Below, piece by piece: positions 24,676-33,581 of a DNA stretch of 33,589 nucleotides. The notes below the pieces were generated by a model. The model saw only the letters and a program-made list of their open reading frames with translations, had not been told where the DNA came from and searched no databases. Positions within the stretch are counted from its first letter, which is position 1. Each line of letters opens with the position of its first letter. Origin of the DNA: an uncultured Lachnospiraceae bacterium (lineage in GTDB: Bacteria; Bacillota; Clostridia; Lachnospirales; Lachnospiraceae); assembly GCA_900544685.1 (NCBI GenBank), contig UQWA01000032.1, forward strand, positions 1 to 33,589. Direction: 5' to 3'. A program made the translations under genes and the position numbers.

Positions 24676-24754
24676 GTAAAAATGATGTACCAGACAAGGT
24701 CTGAGATGTTGGATGGACAGGAAAAAAACGTCCATGGAGATCATAAACAGGAAG

Positions 24755-24792
24755 AAGGAGCGAAACAGTTCGAAATAGTTCGCTCCTTTTTT
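24755..24792 (+). terminator. Terminator after the HAD gene
   Basis: AAGGAGCGAA (24755-24764) pairs with TTCGCTCCTT (24779-24788) around a 14-base loop, followed by a T-run. Confidence 0.9.
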
Positions 24793-24841
24793 GAACCAGA
24801 AGGGACATGGAAAAAGCCACTTTTCCACATCCCCATTGGCT
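24793..24841 (+). repeat. 49-bp direct repeat with internal hairpin, copy 1
   Basis: Begins GAACCAGAAGGGACATGG and ends at the stop codon of the bile salt hydrolase gene. GGGACATGGAAAA pairs imperfectly with TTTTCCACATCCC around a short AGCCAC loop. About 44 of 49 bases match copy 2 at 25859-25907. Confidence 0.8.
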
Positions 24842-25815
24842 TAGTTCTGCATATGAATCTGCTCCCCGTTGATCAGCGGATACCGTGTCAGTGTATCCCC
24901 ATCCAGGTTTTCCCGATACATGTCCACGCCGGAGATCTGGTGATTTTCATAAGTGGTATAGTAGTAAATTCCAGTGTCTGCACTGCAGCAGGAGGTGTAG
25001 AGTGTGATTTCATATTTGCCGTTAGCTACTTCGCAGCAACCCCGCTGCTGGTCTACAGATCCCAGGATATGGAAGAACTGGCTGACGCTCTCGTTCTCAG
25101 AATCTCCGGATCGGGAGTTCGACTTTGTAAATGCCACACGGACGAAGCGGGATGCGGAGGAGAGATCTCCCGGAAGCCCCAGAGCGCCCATGCCGCGGCT
25201 GTAGGTCTGCAGATTCAGATCCTGTGAAAAGGTATTTTCCGGCTGCTTTGGTGACAAATGCATAAAGTCGTTTAAGTGGAATAGCTGTTTGTCAAAAGGA
25301 GGATTGTTGGTCAATACGCCTACCGGATTATCATAAATATGCAGACCATCCGTCATGCATTCTACGGTGAGAGAGCCGGTTTTGTCGGCAATCAGCCAGT
25401 GAAGCTGGGCGGTAGGAAGCTGTGGGCTGAAAGGTGTTCCTACCAGATTCATATGGCTCAGAAGTTTTTTCGCTTCTTCAAGTGTAGCACACTGGCACAG
25501 AATCCATGGAATGAATTCAAACTGGGCTACGTTGTCACGGGTATCATCCACTTCCTGAAAATCGGCATTCCCAACAAAATTCAGTCCTGCCATCCCCAGT
25601 CCTTTTTCATTCATAGCATCATAATAAAGCGGATAATCCCCTGTCACATGTGCCATACCGATCATGGCATAGTGGGAAGAAACAGATCCCATGTGACGGA
25701 ACTGAAATTCATAATGCCTTGGTGTTACGGTAATCTCATCCCCGTAAGAAAATTCATAATCCAAGGTTCGCCCCATATAGAATCCCTTTGTCTGATAAGT
25801 TGCTGCTGTACACAT
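24841..25815 (-). CDS. bsh: Choloylglycine hydrolase (conjugated bile salt hydrolase)
   Basis: This 324-residue N-terminal nucleophile hydrolase has the BSH/penicillin V acylase residues: Cys2 after removal of Met1 (MCTAATYQ), Arg16 and Asp19 (GRTLDYE), Asn79 (AGLNF), the TNNPPF asparagines near 170 and Arg223 in LPGDLSSASRFVR. It should cleave the amide bond of glycine- or taurine-conjugated bile acids in the cytoplasm. The BSH-like motifs GMAGLNF and GVLTNNPPF favour bile salts over penicillin V. The start at 25815 puts Cys at position 2 and AGGAG nine bases upstream. Two ATGs just before it would bury the nucleophile. The gene stands alone between two 49-bp direct repeats. Confidence 0.9.
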   Translation of the reverse strand: MCTAATYQTKGFYMGRTLDYEFSYGDEITVTPRHYEFQFRHMGSVSSHYAMIGMAHVTGDYPLYYDAMNEKGLGMAGLNFVGNADFQEVDDTRDNVAQFEFIPWILCQCATLEEAKKLLSHMNLVGTPFSPQLPTAQLHWLIADKTGSLTVECMTDGLHIYDNPVGVLTNNPPFDKQLFHLNDFMHLSPKQPENTFSQDLNLQTYSRGMGALGLPGDLSSASRFVRVAFTKSNSRSGDSENESVSQFFHILGSVDQQRGCCEVANGKYEITLYTSCCSADTGIYYYTTYENHQISGVDMYRENLDGDTLTRYPLINGEQIHMQN

Positions 25816-25858
25816 AATCATCATCTCCTGTAAATATTGTCAGATAAAACGATATTCT

Positions 25859-25907
25859 GAACCAGAAGGGACAGGGAAAAAGCCACTTTTCTCCGTCCCC
25901 AATGGCT
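25859..25907 (+). repeat. 49-bp direct repeat with internal hairpin, copy 2
   Basis: Begins GAACCAGAAGGGACAGGG. GGGACAGGGAAAA pairs with TTTTCTCCGTCCC with one wobble pair and one mismatch. It sits between the bsh start and the next hairpin, in the same orientation as copy 1 on the far side of bsh. Confidence 0.8.
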
Positions 25908-25937
25908 GTTTTTTTATTGTTTCACAATATAGCCATT
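25901..25937. other. Nested hairpin abutting repeat copy 2
   Basis: AATGGCT (25901-25907) pairs with AGCCATT (25931-25937), and inside it ATTGT (25916-25920) pairs with ACAAT (25924-25928). A T-rich segment follows on the plus strand. It may be a terminator remnant or the edge of a small mobile element. Confidence 0.5.
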
Positions 25938-26047
25938 TTAAACCAGAAGAAGATGATAGTAAAATGAAATATTTATAAAATCAGAAGAGCTTCTTACTTA
26001 AATAATACGAAAACTTACTTCTATTTCTATCACAGATGGAGAAAATG

Positions 26048-26056
26048 TGTTATACT
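26048..26056 (+). promoter_or_regulatory. Extended -10 promoter of the TrpX-like/symporter operon
   Basis: TGTTATACT is an extended -10 element 74 bases before the start codon; no good -35 is visible. The 305 bases between bsh and this gene otherwise hold repeat copy 2 and the nested hairpin. No T-box leader (specifier stem, antiterminator with TGGNACC) was seen. Confidence 0.5.
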
Positions 26057-26129
26057 TTTATAACGATATGAATGCGAAGCACGGAACAATCCGTAAGGCA
26101 TTAAAAAGAGAAGGGGGAGAGAAGGCAGG

Positions 26130-27089
26130 ATGAACAGAAAATGGAGAAAAATAGCATTGGCAGGACTGACAGCAGCCGGTATGATGGCTTCTGCTGTTTC
26201 TGCAGAAGATAGTTCTTATAAGATTGGTATTTGTCAGTTGACACAGCATGAGGCACTGGAGCAGGCCACAAAGGGCTTCCAGGACTATGTTTCGGAAAAG
26301 CTGGGAGACCGGGTGACCTTTGATGTGCAGAATGCATCTGGGGAAGTATCCAACTGTGTTACAGTGATCAATGCATTTGTTTCAGAAGATGTAGATCTGA
26401 TACTGGCAAATTCCACTCCGGTACTTCAGGCAGCAGCATCCGCTACTGATACCATTCCGGTTCTGGGAACGTCGGTAACAGATTATCCGGCAGCATTGGA
26501 TCTGGAGGAATGGAATGGTGTGGCAGGAACGAATGTATCGGGAACATCCGACTGTGCACCACTGCAGCAGCAGGCGGAGATGATCATGGAACTGATTCCG
26601 GATGCAAAGGAGATTGGCATTTTATATTGTTCCGCAGAGCCAAATTCCAGATATCAGACAGATATCATCAAGTCCAGTCTGGAAGAACTTGGATGCAGTG
26701 CAGAGGTAAAAGAATACACATTTACCGGAACGGATGATATCGCAGCAGTTACCACTACAGCCGTGGAAAACTGTGACGTGATCTACATCCCAACGGACAA
26801 TACGGCGGCAAGTAACGCAGAACTGATCAACAACATCTGTGAGCCGGCAGGTGTACCGGTCATTTGCGGAGAAAAAGGTGTCTGTGAAGGATGTGGCATC
26901 GCCACACTGACTATTGACTATTATGAGCTTGGTCAGATCACCGGTGAGATGGCTGTAGATGTACTGGAAGAAGATGCCGATATTTCACAGATGGCAGTCC
27001 GTCAGGCAGAGCAGGTGAAGAAATGTTATGTGCCGGAACGATGTGAAAAGCTTGGCATCACCATTCCGGATGACTATGAAAAATTATAA
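26130..27089 (+). CDS. ABC-type substrate-binding protein (PF04392, TrpX-like) without lipobox
   Basis: This 319-residue binding protein of the ABC_sub_bind family is seen in the segments YKIGICQLTQHEALEQATKG, VDLILANSTPVLQAAAS, DTIPVLGTSVTDYP and IPTDNTAASNAELINN. The family includes TrpX, a tryptophan-binding protein. The signal peptide (MNRKWRKIALAGLTAAGMMA) ends in AVSA followed by Glu-Asp, a type I cleavage site. There is no cysteine, so it is not a lipoprotein like most Gram-positive binding proteins. No ABC permease or ATPase gene follows; two sodium symporter genes do, 14 bases later. It may work with distant ABC partners or have a sensing role. Confidence 0.78.
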   Translation: MNRKWRKIALAGLTAAGMMASAVSAEDSSYKIGICQLTQHEALEQATKGFQDYVSEKLGDRVTFDVQNASGEVSNCVTVINAFVSEDVDLILANSTPVLQAAASATDTIPVLGTSVTDYPAALDLEEWNGVAGTNVSGTSDCAPLQQQAEMIMELIPDAKEIGILYCSAEPNSRYQTDIIKSSLEELGCSAEVKEYTFTGTDDIAAVTTTAVENCDVIYIPTDNTAASNAELINNICEPAGVPVICGEKGVCEGCGIATLTIDYYELGQITGEMAVDVLEEDADISQMAVRQAEQVKKCYVPERCEKLGITIPDDYEKL

Positions 27090-27103
27090 AATGGAGGAAG
27101 TGA

Positions 27104-28492
27104 ATGGTTAAATTAATCGAAGGAGTCTACTCCTTTTTATGGGGGGATCTCCTGCGTATTCCCATTGGCGGGGGTACTATAGGAATTTCACTGCTGGTCA
27201 TTTTATTGATTCCGGCGGGGATTTATTTTACGATCCGAACCAGATGTCTGCCGATCCGGTTATTACCGGATATGATCCAGGCACTGGGGGAGAAGAATAA
27301 GACAAAAGGGAGTCTGTCATCCTGGCAGACTCTGATTGTGTCAACGGCGACCAGAGTTGGCATGGGAAATCTGGTAGGTGTGGTTGCTGCCATATCCGCA
27401 GGAGGCGCAGGTGCAGTATTTTGGATGTGGGTAACAGCTATTTTGGGATCATCCACTGCATTTATCGAAGCTACGCTGGCACAGATGTATAAAGAAAAGG
27501 ATCCACTATATGGTGGATACCGTGGCGGACCGGCTTATTATATCCATAGTTTGTCAGAACGCATTCATAAGAAAAAAATGCGTCATTCCGTAATAGCGGT
27601 TTTATTTGCGCTGTCTGGGCTGATTTGCTGGTTTGGTATCAGCCAGGTAGTCAGTAATTCAGTCAGCTCTGCATTTTATAACGCATTTCAGATACCGACC
27701 ATTGTCACAACTGTTGTTCTGGTTGTGCTGGCAGCGCTGATCGTACTAAGAAAAAATGCAACGGTGAAAGTGCTGGATATTATGGTTCCGATCATGGCGG
27801 TTTGTTATTTTGTGCTGACCATTGTGATTATCTGCCTGAATATCACAGAATTGCCAACGGTGTTCAAACACATTTTTCAGGAAGCCTTTGGTGTACGACA
27901 GGCCGTAGCAGGTGGATTTGGAACGGTATTGATGAATGGAGTTAAGAGAGGACTGTTTTCCAATGAAGCTGGTTCTGGTTCCGCACCATGTGCCGCTGCT
28001 GCAGCGGAATCTTCCGATCCTGTCAAGGTAGGCCTGGTGCAGGCTCTTGGAGTGTTTATTGATACCATTGTGATCTGCAGCTGTACGGCCATGCTGATGT
28101 TGCTTGTCCCGGAAGACATTTCTGCGGGACTTCAGGGAATGGATCTGCTGCAATGTGCCATGAATTATCATTTGGGAAGCTTTGGCGTGATTTTCATTGC
28201 TATCACCCTGGCCTTATTCAGCTTTTCCACATTTATAGGCATTTTATTTTATGCCAGATCCAATGTCTCTTATTTATTCGGAGATAAGTGGTGTTGGCAG
28301 ACGGGCTATAAAGTGCTGGCATTGGTGATGTTATTCATCGGTGGAATCCAGACTTATACAATAGTATGGGATCTGGGAGACGTGGGCATCGGTCTGATGA
28401 CCATATTTAATCTGATGGCGTTGTACCCATTATCCAGGGAAGCCCTTCAGGGATTAAAGGAATATGAAAAGAAAAAGAGAGGAAAGAGATGA
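27104..28492 (+). CDS. Sodium:alanine symporter family (AGCS) amino acid carrier
   Basis: This 462-residue multi-spanning protein has the AGCS signature around STATRVGMGNLVGVVAAISA near residue 84, followed by GGYRGGPAYYIHSL and the central NEAGSGSAPCAAAAA segment. Homologues (AlsT, DagA) import alanine, glycine or glutamine with sodium. The start codon follows GGAGGAAGTGA. It lies 14 bases after the binding protein and overlaps the next transporter by 4 bases (ATGA), so the three genes form one transcript. The substrate cannot be set by sequence alone. Confidence 0.88.
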   Translation: MVKLIEGVYSFLWGDLLRIPIGGGTIGISLLVILLIPAGIYFTIRTRCLPIRLLPDMIQALGEKNKTKGSLSSWQTLIVSTATRVGMGNLVGVVAAISAGGAGAVFWMWVTAILGSSTAFIEATLAQMYKEKDPLYGGYRGGPAYYIHSLSERIHKKKMRHSVIAVLFALSGLICWFGISQVVSNSVSSAFYNAFQIPTIVTTVVLVVLAALIVLRKNATVKVLDIMVPIMAVCYFVLTIVIICLNITELPTVFKHIFQEAFGVRQAVAGGFGTVLMNGVKRGLFSNEAGSGSAPCAAAAAESSDPVKVGLVQALGVFIDTIVICSCTAMLMLLVPEDISAGLQGMDLLQCAMNYHLGSFGVIFIAITLALFSFSTFIGILFYARSNVSYLFGDKWCWQTGYKVLALVMLFIGGIQTYTIVWDLGDVGIGLMTIFNLMALYPLSREALQGLKEYEKKKRGKR

Positions 28493-29844
28493 AACGAGAG
28501 GGATTTAAGTCAAGACTTGGATTTATTCTGGTCAGCGCAGGATGTGCGATTGGAATCGGAAATGTATGGCGTTTCCCGTATGTAGTTGGACAAAATGGAG
28601 GAGGATTATTCGTACTGCTATACCTGATCTTCCTGTTTATCATGGGAGTGCCGGTACTGACTATGGAATTGGCTGTTGGACGAGGCAGCCGTAAGAGTGC
28701 GGTACTGGCCTATAAAACACTGGAAAAACCGGGCAGTAAGTGGCATATTCACGGATGGTTCTGTATGCTGGGCTGTTATATGCTGATGATGTATTACACC
28801 ACCGTATCAGGATGGATGCTCAGTTATTTCTTTAAATTTGCAGCAGGTGTCTTCCCGGCGGGCATGAGTGCAGATGCAGTAGGCGGCGTATTTAGCAATC
28901 TACTGGCGTCTCCGCTGGAGATGGCAGGCTGGATGGCTGTAACGGTAGTGCTGGGATTCGTAGTCTGCAGTCAGGGACTTCAGAATGGTATTGAAAAAAT
29001 CAGTAAAATCATGATGATGGTACTTCTGGTATTAATTCTGGTACTTGCGGTACACAGCGGTATGCTTCCTGGAGCAAAAGAAGGAATCAGCTTTTATCTG
29101 GTACCAAGCCTGGATAAAGTCAGAGAAGTAGGATTTGGCAAAGTCATTACAGCGGCCATGAATCAGTCCTTCTTTACCTTAAGCCTTGGTATTGCAGCCA
29201 TGGAGATCTTCGGAAGTTACATGGGAAAAGAGCGCTCTCTTCCGGGTGAAGCAGTACGGATCAGTCTGCTGGATACTTTTGTAGCGATTATGGCAGGACT
29301 GATTATCTTTCCGGCATGCTTCTCCTTTGGAGTACAGCCGGATGCAGGTCCATCCCTGATCTTTGTGACTCTGCCAAATGTATTTGTCAATATGGCAGGC
29401 GGAAGAATCTGGGGAACCTTATTCTTCCTGTTTATGACATTTGCAAGTTTTTCAACTGTTATGGCAGTATTTGAAAATATTATTTCCTTTTGGGTAGATA
29501 TGTTCGGAATGGAGAGAAGGAAAGCAGTGTTGATCAATGGAGTGATTATCCTGATTGCCAGTCTGCCATGTGTATTCGGTTATAATATCTGGAGTGATCT
29601 GCATCTGATCGGAGGCAGAGATGTGTTGGATTCCGAAGACTTTATTGTAAGTAATCTGTTGCTGCCGATCGGCTCTCTGATTTATCTGTTATTCTGTGTG
29701 ACAAAATACGGATGGGGATTTGATAATTACATGAAAGAATGTAACGAAGGCGAAGGACTGAAGTTCGGCAAGTTTTTAAAACCATACTTTCAGTTTGTAC
29801 TGCCGGTACTGATATTGATTCTGGTAATCCAGGGATTGGTGTAA
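28489..29844 (+). CDS. Sodium-dependent transporter of the NSS (SNF) family
   Basis: This 451-residue protein starts with the NSS signature FILVSAGCAIGIGNVWRFPY, in which the unwound part of segment 1 binds sodium and substrate. ELAVGRGSRKSAVLAY follows segment 2. About 11-12 membrane segments are visible, the usual bacterial size. Relatives such as LeuT, MhsT and TnaT carry hydrophobic or aromatic amino acids. The start overlaps the AGCS stop in an ATGA junction. A TrpX-like protein in the same operon makes an aromatic amino acid one possible substrate, as inference only. Confidence 0.9.
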   Translation: MKREGFKSRLGFILVSAGCAIGIGNVWRFPYVVGQNGGGLFVLLYLIFLFIMGVPVLTMELAVGRGSRKSAVLAYKTLEKPGSKWHIHGWFCMLGCYMLMMYYTTVSGWMLSYFFKFAAGVFPAGMSADAVGGVFSNLLASPLEMAGWMAVTVVLGFVVCSQGLQNGIEKISKIMMMVLLVLILVLAVHSGMLPGAKEGISFYLVPSLDKVREVGFGKVITAAMNQSFFTLSLGIAAMEIFGSYMGKERSLPGEAVRISLLDTFVAIMAGLIIFPACFSFGVQPDAGPSLIFVTLPNVFVNMAGGRIWGTLFFLFMTFASFSTVMAVFENIISFWVDMFGMERRKAVLINGVIILIASLPCVFGYNIWSDLHLIGGRDVLDSEDFIVSNLLLPIGSLIYLLFCVTKYGWGFDNYMKECNEGEGLKFGKFLKPYFQFVLPVLILILVIQGLV

Positions 29845-29906
29845 ACACAGATAAGAGAATAAGTCTGTATGGAACGCGGATGCTAGTGGAAAAGGAAAAA
29901 GGAAAC

Positions 29907-30422
29907 ATGGAGAAAGAACAGTATACACATGTGAGACATGAATTTAATCCGGTATTTGATAGTACATCCCGGATACTCATTCTGGGAACCTTGCCATCTG
30001 TGAAATCCCGTGAGCAGAACTTTTATTATGGATATCCCCAGAACCGGTTCTGGAAACTGCTTGCTCGGATCTGCGAGAGTAAAAAAGTGCCGGAGACCAT
30101 AGAAGAAAAGAAAGCATTTTTACTGGCAAATCATATCGCAGTCTGGGATGTAATTGCAGAGTGTGATATCATTGGTTCCAGTGACAGTTCGATCAAAAAT
30201 GTGGTTCCGGCAGATCTGAACCGAATTCTGGAGCATGCACCGATTCAGCAGATCTATGGAAATGGCGGAAAATCCTATGAGCTATATCAGAAGTACTCTT
30301 ATCCACAGATACAGCGAAAAATGATTAAGCTGCCATCTACCAGTCCGGCCAATGCGGCCTGGCAAATGGATCGACTGGCATCAGAGTGGGGACAGATAAG
30401 GGAGATACTTTATAAAATATAG
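29907..30422 (+). CDS. DNA-deoxyinosine glycosylase (UDG superfamily)
   Basis: The 171-residue protein has the family-6-type motif LGTLPSVKSREQNFYYGYPQ followed by NRFWKLLARI, then IAVWDVIAECDIIGSSDSSI and the C-terminal motif LPSTSPANA. These are the marks of hypoxanthine-DNA glycosylases, which remove deaminated adenine from DNA. ATG 29907 (GGAAAC just upstream) is preferred. An in-frame ATG at 29880 would add nine residues, and the choice is not certain. It lies 62 bases after the NSS gene with no clear terminator between them, and ends at a good terminator. Confidence 0.85.
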   Translation: MEKEQYTHVRHEFNPVFDSTSRILILGTLPSVKSREQNFYYGYPQNRFWKLLARICESKKVPETIEEKKAFLLANHIAVWDVIAECDIIGSSDSSIKNVVPADLNRILEHAPIQQIYGNGGKSYELYQKYSYPQIQRKMIKLPSTSPANAAWQMDRLASEWGQIREILYKI

Positions 30423-30436
30423 AAGAGGAATAAGAG

Positions 30437-30483
30437 AAGTCATGAATATCCATGCGCAGGCACAGGGATGTTCATGGCTTTTT
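30437..30483 (+). terminator. Terminator after the DNA glycosylase
   Basis: AAGTCATGAATATCC (30437-30451) pairs with 30466-30480 through 15 pairs, two of them wobble, and a T-run follows. Confidence 0.85.
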
Positions 30484-30557
30484 GAATCGGCTCTTGCAAT
30501 TACAGAAAATATGTGGAAATATGATAGTAAGGAAAGAAATGAGGGGGGAAAAGGAGC

Positions 30558-31913
30558 ATGAAAAAAGGTAAAATTCCGGAATCGGAGTTGTTGTTTTCCA
30601 ATCAACAGTTGAAGAAGCTGATTTTTCCACTGGTAATTGAACAGCTTCTTACGGTTATGGTTGGCATGGCGGATAGTCTGATGGTAGCCAGTGTAGGAGA
30701 GGCAGCAGTGTCAGGTGTGTCATTGGTAGATACGGTAATGGTACTGCTGATCAATATTTTTGCAGCACTGGCGACCGGAGGCGCGGTTGCAGCAGGACAT
30801 TATATCGGTCAGAAAAATGAAGAAAAAGCAAGTAAGGCAGCTGACCAGCTGGTTTTGTTCATACTGGTGTCATCCCTTGTCATTATGGGATGCGTCTACC
30901 TGTGCCAGAATCTGATCCTTGGCAGGGTATTTGGAAAAATTGAGCCAGACGTCATGGAAAATGCCAGAACCTATCTGTTGATTGTGTCTGCATCAATTCC
31001 ATTTATCGCATTGTATAATGGAGGAGCAGCCATTTTCCGTGCAACGGGCAATTCAAAGATTGCCATGATCACTTCGCTCATTATGAATGCAATTAATATT
31101 ACAGGTAATGGAATCCTGATTTATGGATTGAAAATGGGAGTAGCAGGTGCTGCCATTCCAACTCTGGTTTCCAGAATGATTGCTGCATTGATTATGATTG
31201 GTTTACTTCGCAGGCAGAATCAGCCGGTACATATGTCCAGGAAGATACAGTGGCATTTTGACAGACCACTGATTCGTAAGATTCTTCACGTGGGCGTTCC
31301 AAACGGACTTGAAAACGGCATGTTTCAGCTGGGGAAAATTCTGGTGCTCAGTCTGGTATCTACTTTTGGCACGGCATCCATTGCAGCCAATGCAGTATCC
31401 AATACTATTGCGATGTTCCAGATTCTTCCCGGAATGGCAATTAACTTTGCAATTCTGACGGTGGCGGCTCAGTGTGTGGGGGCAAATAGATATGATCAGG
31501 TACGCTACTATACAGTGAAGCTTTTAAAACTGGTATATACCTGTATGATAGGAGTAAGTATTGCATTGTATTGCTTGCTGCCACTGATATTAAAAGCTTA
31601 CAATCTGTCCGATGTAACATCGGAGATGACCAGGCAGATTGTGATTTATCACGATCTCTGTGCGATTCTGATCTGGCCGCTGTCCTTCTCCATACCGAAC
31701 ACTTTGCGTGCAGCAAATGACGTGAAAGCGACTATGTGGATTGCGATTGCCTCTATGTGGATTTTCCGCATTGCATTCAGTTATGTGCTGGGAAGCTGGC
31801 TGCATATGGGAGTATTCGGTATCTGGGTAGCCATGACCATTGACTGGGCGTTCCGGGCGGTATGCTATGTGGTTCGGTACCGAAGGGGAAAATGGGAACA
31901 GATGGAAGTGTGA
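30558..31913 (+). CDS. MATE-family efflux transporter
   Basis: This is a 451-residue 12-segment transporter in two related halves. The MATE features are seen in LIFPLVIEQLLTVMVGMADS near the start, GGAAIFRATGNSKIAM before segment 6, and VPNGLENGMFQLGK at the start of the second half. It exports cationic drugs or metabolites using a sodium or proton gradient. A strong GGGGGGAAAAGGAG ribosome binding site precedes ATG 30558. It stands between a terminator and the guaA promoter, so it is probably transcribed on its own. Confidence 0.9.
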   Translation: MKKGKIPESELLFSNQQLKKLIFPLVIEQLLTVMVGMADSLMVASVGEAAVSGVSLVDTVMVLLINIFAALATGGAVAAGHYIGQKNEEKASKAADQLVLFILVSSLVIMGCVYLCQNLILGRVFGKIEPDVMENARTYLLIVSASIPFIALYNGGAAIFRATGNSKIAMITSLIMNAINITGNGILIYGLKMGVAGAAIPTLVSRMIAALIMIGLLRRQNQPVHMSRKIQWHFDRPLIRKILHVGVPNGLENGMFQLGKILVLSLVSTFGTASIAANAVSNTIAMFQILPGMAINFAILTVAAQCVGANRYDQVRYYTVKLLKLVYTCMIGVSIALYCLLPLILKAYNLSDVTSEMTRQIVIYHDLCAILIWPLSFSIPNTLRAANDVKATMWIAIASMWIFRIAFSYVLGSWLHMGVFGIWVAMTIDWAFRAVCYVVRYRRGKWEQMEV

Positions 31914-31933
31914 GAAATCGCAAAAAATAGGCA

Positions 31934-31962
31934 TTGTAAAAAACAGTATGCTATCTTATAAT
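31934..31962 (+). promoter_or_regulatory. Promoter of guaA
   Basis: TTGTAA (31934-31939), a 17-base spacer and TATAAT (31957-31962) lie 33 bases before the start codon. No purine riboswitch fits in the short leader. Confidence 0.75.
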
Positions 31963-31995
31963 AATAAAAGATTTGAGAGAACAGGAGGGAATATC

Positions 31996-33540
31996 TTGCA
32001 GAGAGAAAATGTCATTGTATTAGACTTTGGCGGACAGTATAATCAGCTGGTTGCCAGACGAGTACGTGAATGTAACGTGTATTGTGAGATCTATTCTTAC
32101 AAGACAGATATTGAAAAAATCAAAGCCATGAATCCGAAGGGAATTATCCTGACCGGTGGCCCGAACAGCTGCTATGAACCGGATTCACCAACTTACACAA
32201 AGGAATTGTTTGAACTGGGTATCCCGGTATTGGGACTGTGCTATGGTGCACAGCTGATGCAGCATATCCTTGGCGGAAAGGTAGAACGTGCCGAGGTACG
32301 TGAATATGGAAAGACAGAAGTCTTTGTTGATACCACATCCCGCCTGTTTGGAGACGTATCGCCATCTACCATCTGCTGGATGAGTCATTTTGACTATATT
32401 TCCAAAATTGCACCAGGGTTTAAGATCACAGCTCACACAGCAGACTGTCCGGTAGCGGCAGCAGAAAATGAAGAGAAACACCTCTATGCAATCCAGTTCC
32501 ATCCGGAAGTACTTCATACACAGGAAGGAACCAAGATGCTGTACAATTTCGTACGTGGTGTCTGTGAATGTGCCGGAGACTGGAGAATGGATTCTTTTGT
32601 AGAGAGTTCTGTAAAAGCTATCCGTGAAAAGGTTGGAGACGGAAAAGTGCTTCTGGCATTATCCGGTGGTGTGGATTCCTCCGTGGCAGCAGGTCTCCTG
32701 TCCAGAGCTATTGGAAAACAGCTTACCTGCGTATTCGTAGATCATGGCCTTTTAAGAAAGAACGAAGGAGATGAAGTAGAAGCTGTCTTTGGACCGCAGG
32801 GACAGTTCGATCTGAACTTTATTCGTGTTAATGCACAGGAGAGATATTATAACAAGCTGGCAGGTGTAACCGAACCAGAACAGAAACGTAAGATCATCGG
32901 TGAGGAATTCATCCGTGTCTTCGAAGAAGAAGCAAAAAAGATCGGTGCAGTGGACTTCCTGGCACAGGGAACCATCTATCCAGATGTGGTAGAAAGTGGT
33001 CTGGGCGGAGAATCTGCAGTGATCAAGTCACACCATAACGTAGGAGGATTACCAGACTTCGTAGATTTCAAGGAAATCATCGAACCCCTTCGTGATCTGT
33101 TCAAAGACGAAGTTCGTAAGGCTGGTCTGGAACTTGGCATTCCTCGTGAACTGGTATTCCGTCAGCCATTCCCGGGACCGGGACTTGGAATCCGTATCAT
33201 CGGCGAAGTTACTGCTGAGAAGGTTCGCATTGTACAAGATGCAGACTACATCTATCGTGAAGAGATCGCAAAGGCAGGACTGGATCAGGAGATCAATCAG
33301 TACTTTGCGGCCCTGACCAATATGCGTTCCGTAGGTGTTATGGGTGATGAAAGAACTTACGACTATGCAGTTGCACTTCGTGCAGTAAAGACCATCGATT
33401 TTATGACAGCAGAAGCAGCTGAGATTCCGTGGGAAGTACTGCAGACTGTAATGAGCAGAATTATTAATGAGGTCAAAGGCGTAAACAGAGTATTCTATGA
33501 TCTGACCAGTAAGCCACCAGGAACGATTGAGTTCGAGTAG
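31996..33540 (+). CDS. guaA: GMP synthase (glutamine-hydrolysing)
   Basis: This 514-residue enzyme converts XMP to GMP. The N-terminal class I glutamine amidotransferase has the triad Cys82 (LCYGAQ), His169 and Glu171 (FHPEV). The ATP-pyrophosphatase domain has the PP-loop SGGVDSS (223-229). The C-terminal dimer domain contains FPGPGLGIRIIGE and ends KPPGTIEFE. The start is taken as TTG 31996, read as Met, because AGGAGGG (31983-31989) lies six bases upstream and the protein then begins MQRENVIVLDFGGQY as in the family. In-frame ATGs further upstream lie in or near the MATE gene. It has its own promoter. Confidence 0.95.
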   Translation: MQRENVIVLDFGGQYNQLVARRVRECNVYCEIYSYKTDIEKIKAMNPKGIILTGGPNSCYEPDSPTYTKELFELGIPVLGLCYGAQLMQHILGGKVERAEVREYGKTEVFVDTTSRLFGDVSPSTICWMSHFDYISKIAPGFKITAHTADCPVAAAENEEKHLYAIQFHPEVLHTQEGTKMLYNFVRGVCECAGDWRMDSFVESSVKAIREKVGDGKVLLALSGGVDSSVAAGLLSRAIGKQLTCVFVDHGLLRKNEGDEVEAVFGPQGQFDLNFIRVNAQERYYNKLAGVTEPEQKRKIIGEEFIRVFEEEAKKIGAVDFLAQGTIYPDVVESGLGGESAVIKSHHNVGGLPDFVDFKEIIEPLRDLFKDEVRKAGLELGIPRELVFRQPFPGPGLGIRIIGEVTAEKVRIVQDADYIYREEIAKAGLDQEINQYFAALTNMRSVGVMGDERTYDYAVALRAVKTIDFMTAEAAEIPWEVLQTVMSRIINEVKGVNRVFYDLTSKPPGTIEFE

Positions 33541-33550
33541 CTTGAAAAAT

Positions 33551-33581
33551 CGCGGAAAAGCCCATAAATAAAGGCTTTGCG
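33551..33581. other. Hairpin after guaA, possible terminator or island junction
   Basis: AAAGCC (33557-33562) pairs with GGCTTT (33573-33578), and CGC/GCG can extend it. GGGGTGTCG follows to the window edge in place of a T-run. The sequence ends here, so its role cannot be settled. Confidence 0.4.

Noticed and set aside
25938..26129. T-box riboswitch upstream of the TrpX-like gene
   Set aside because: Searched because trpX genes often have one. No antiterminator TGGNACC motif or specifier stem is present.
31914..31995. Purine riboswitch or PurR box before guaA
   Set aside because: The leader after the promoter is about 30 bases, too short for a purine riboswitch, and no PurBox repeat is seen.
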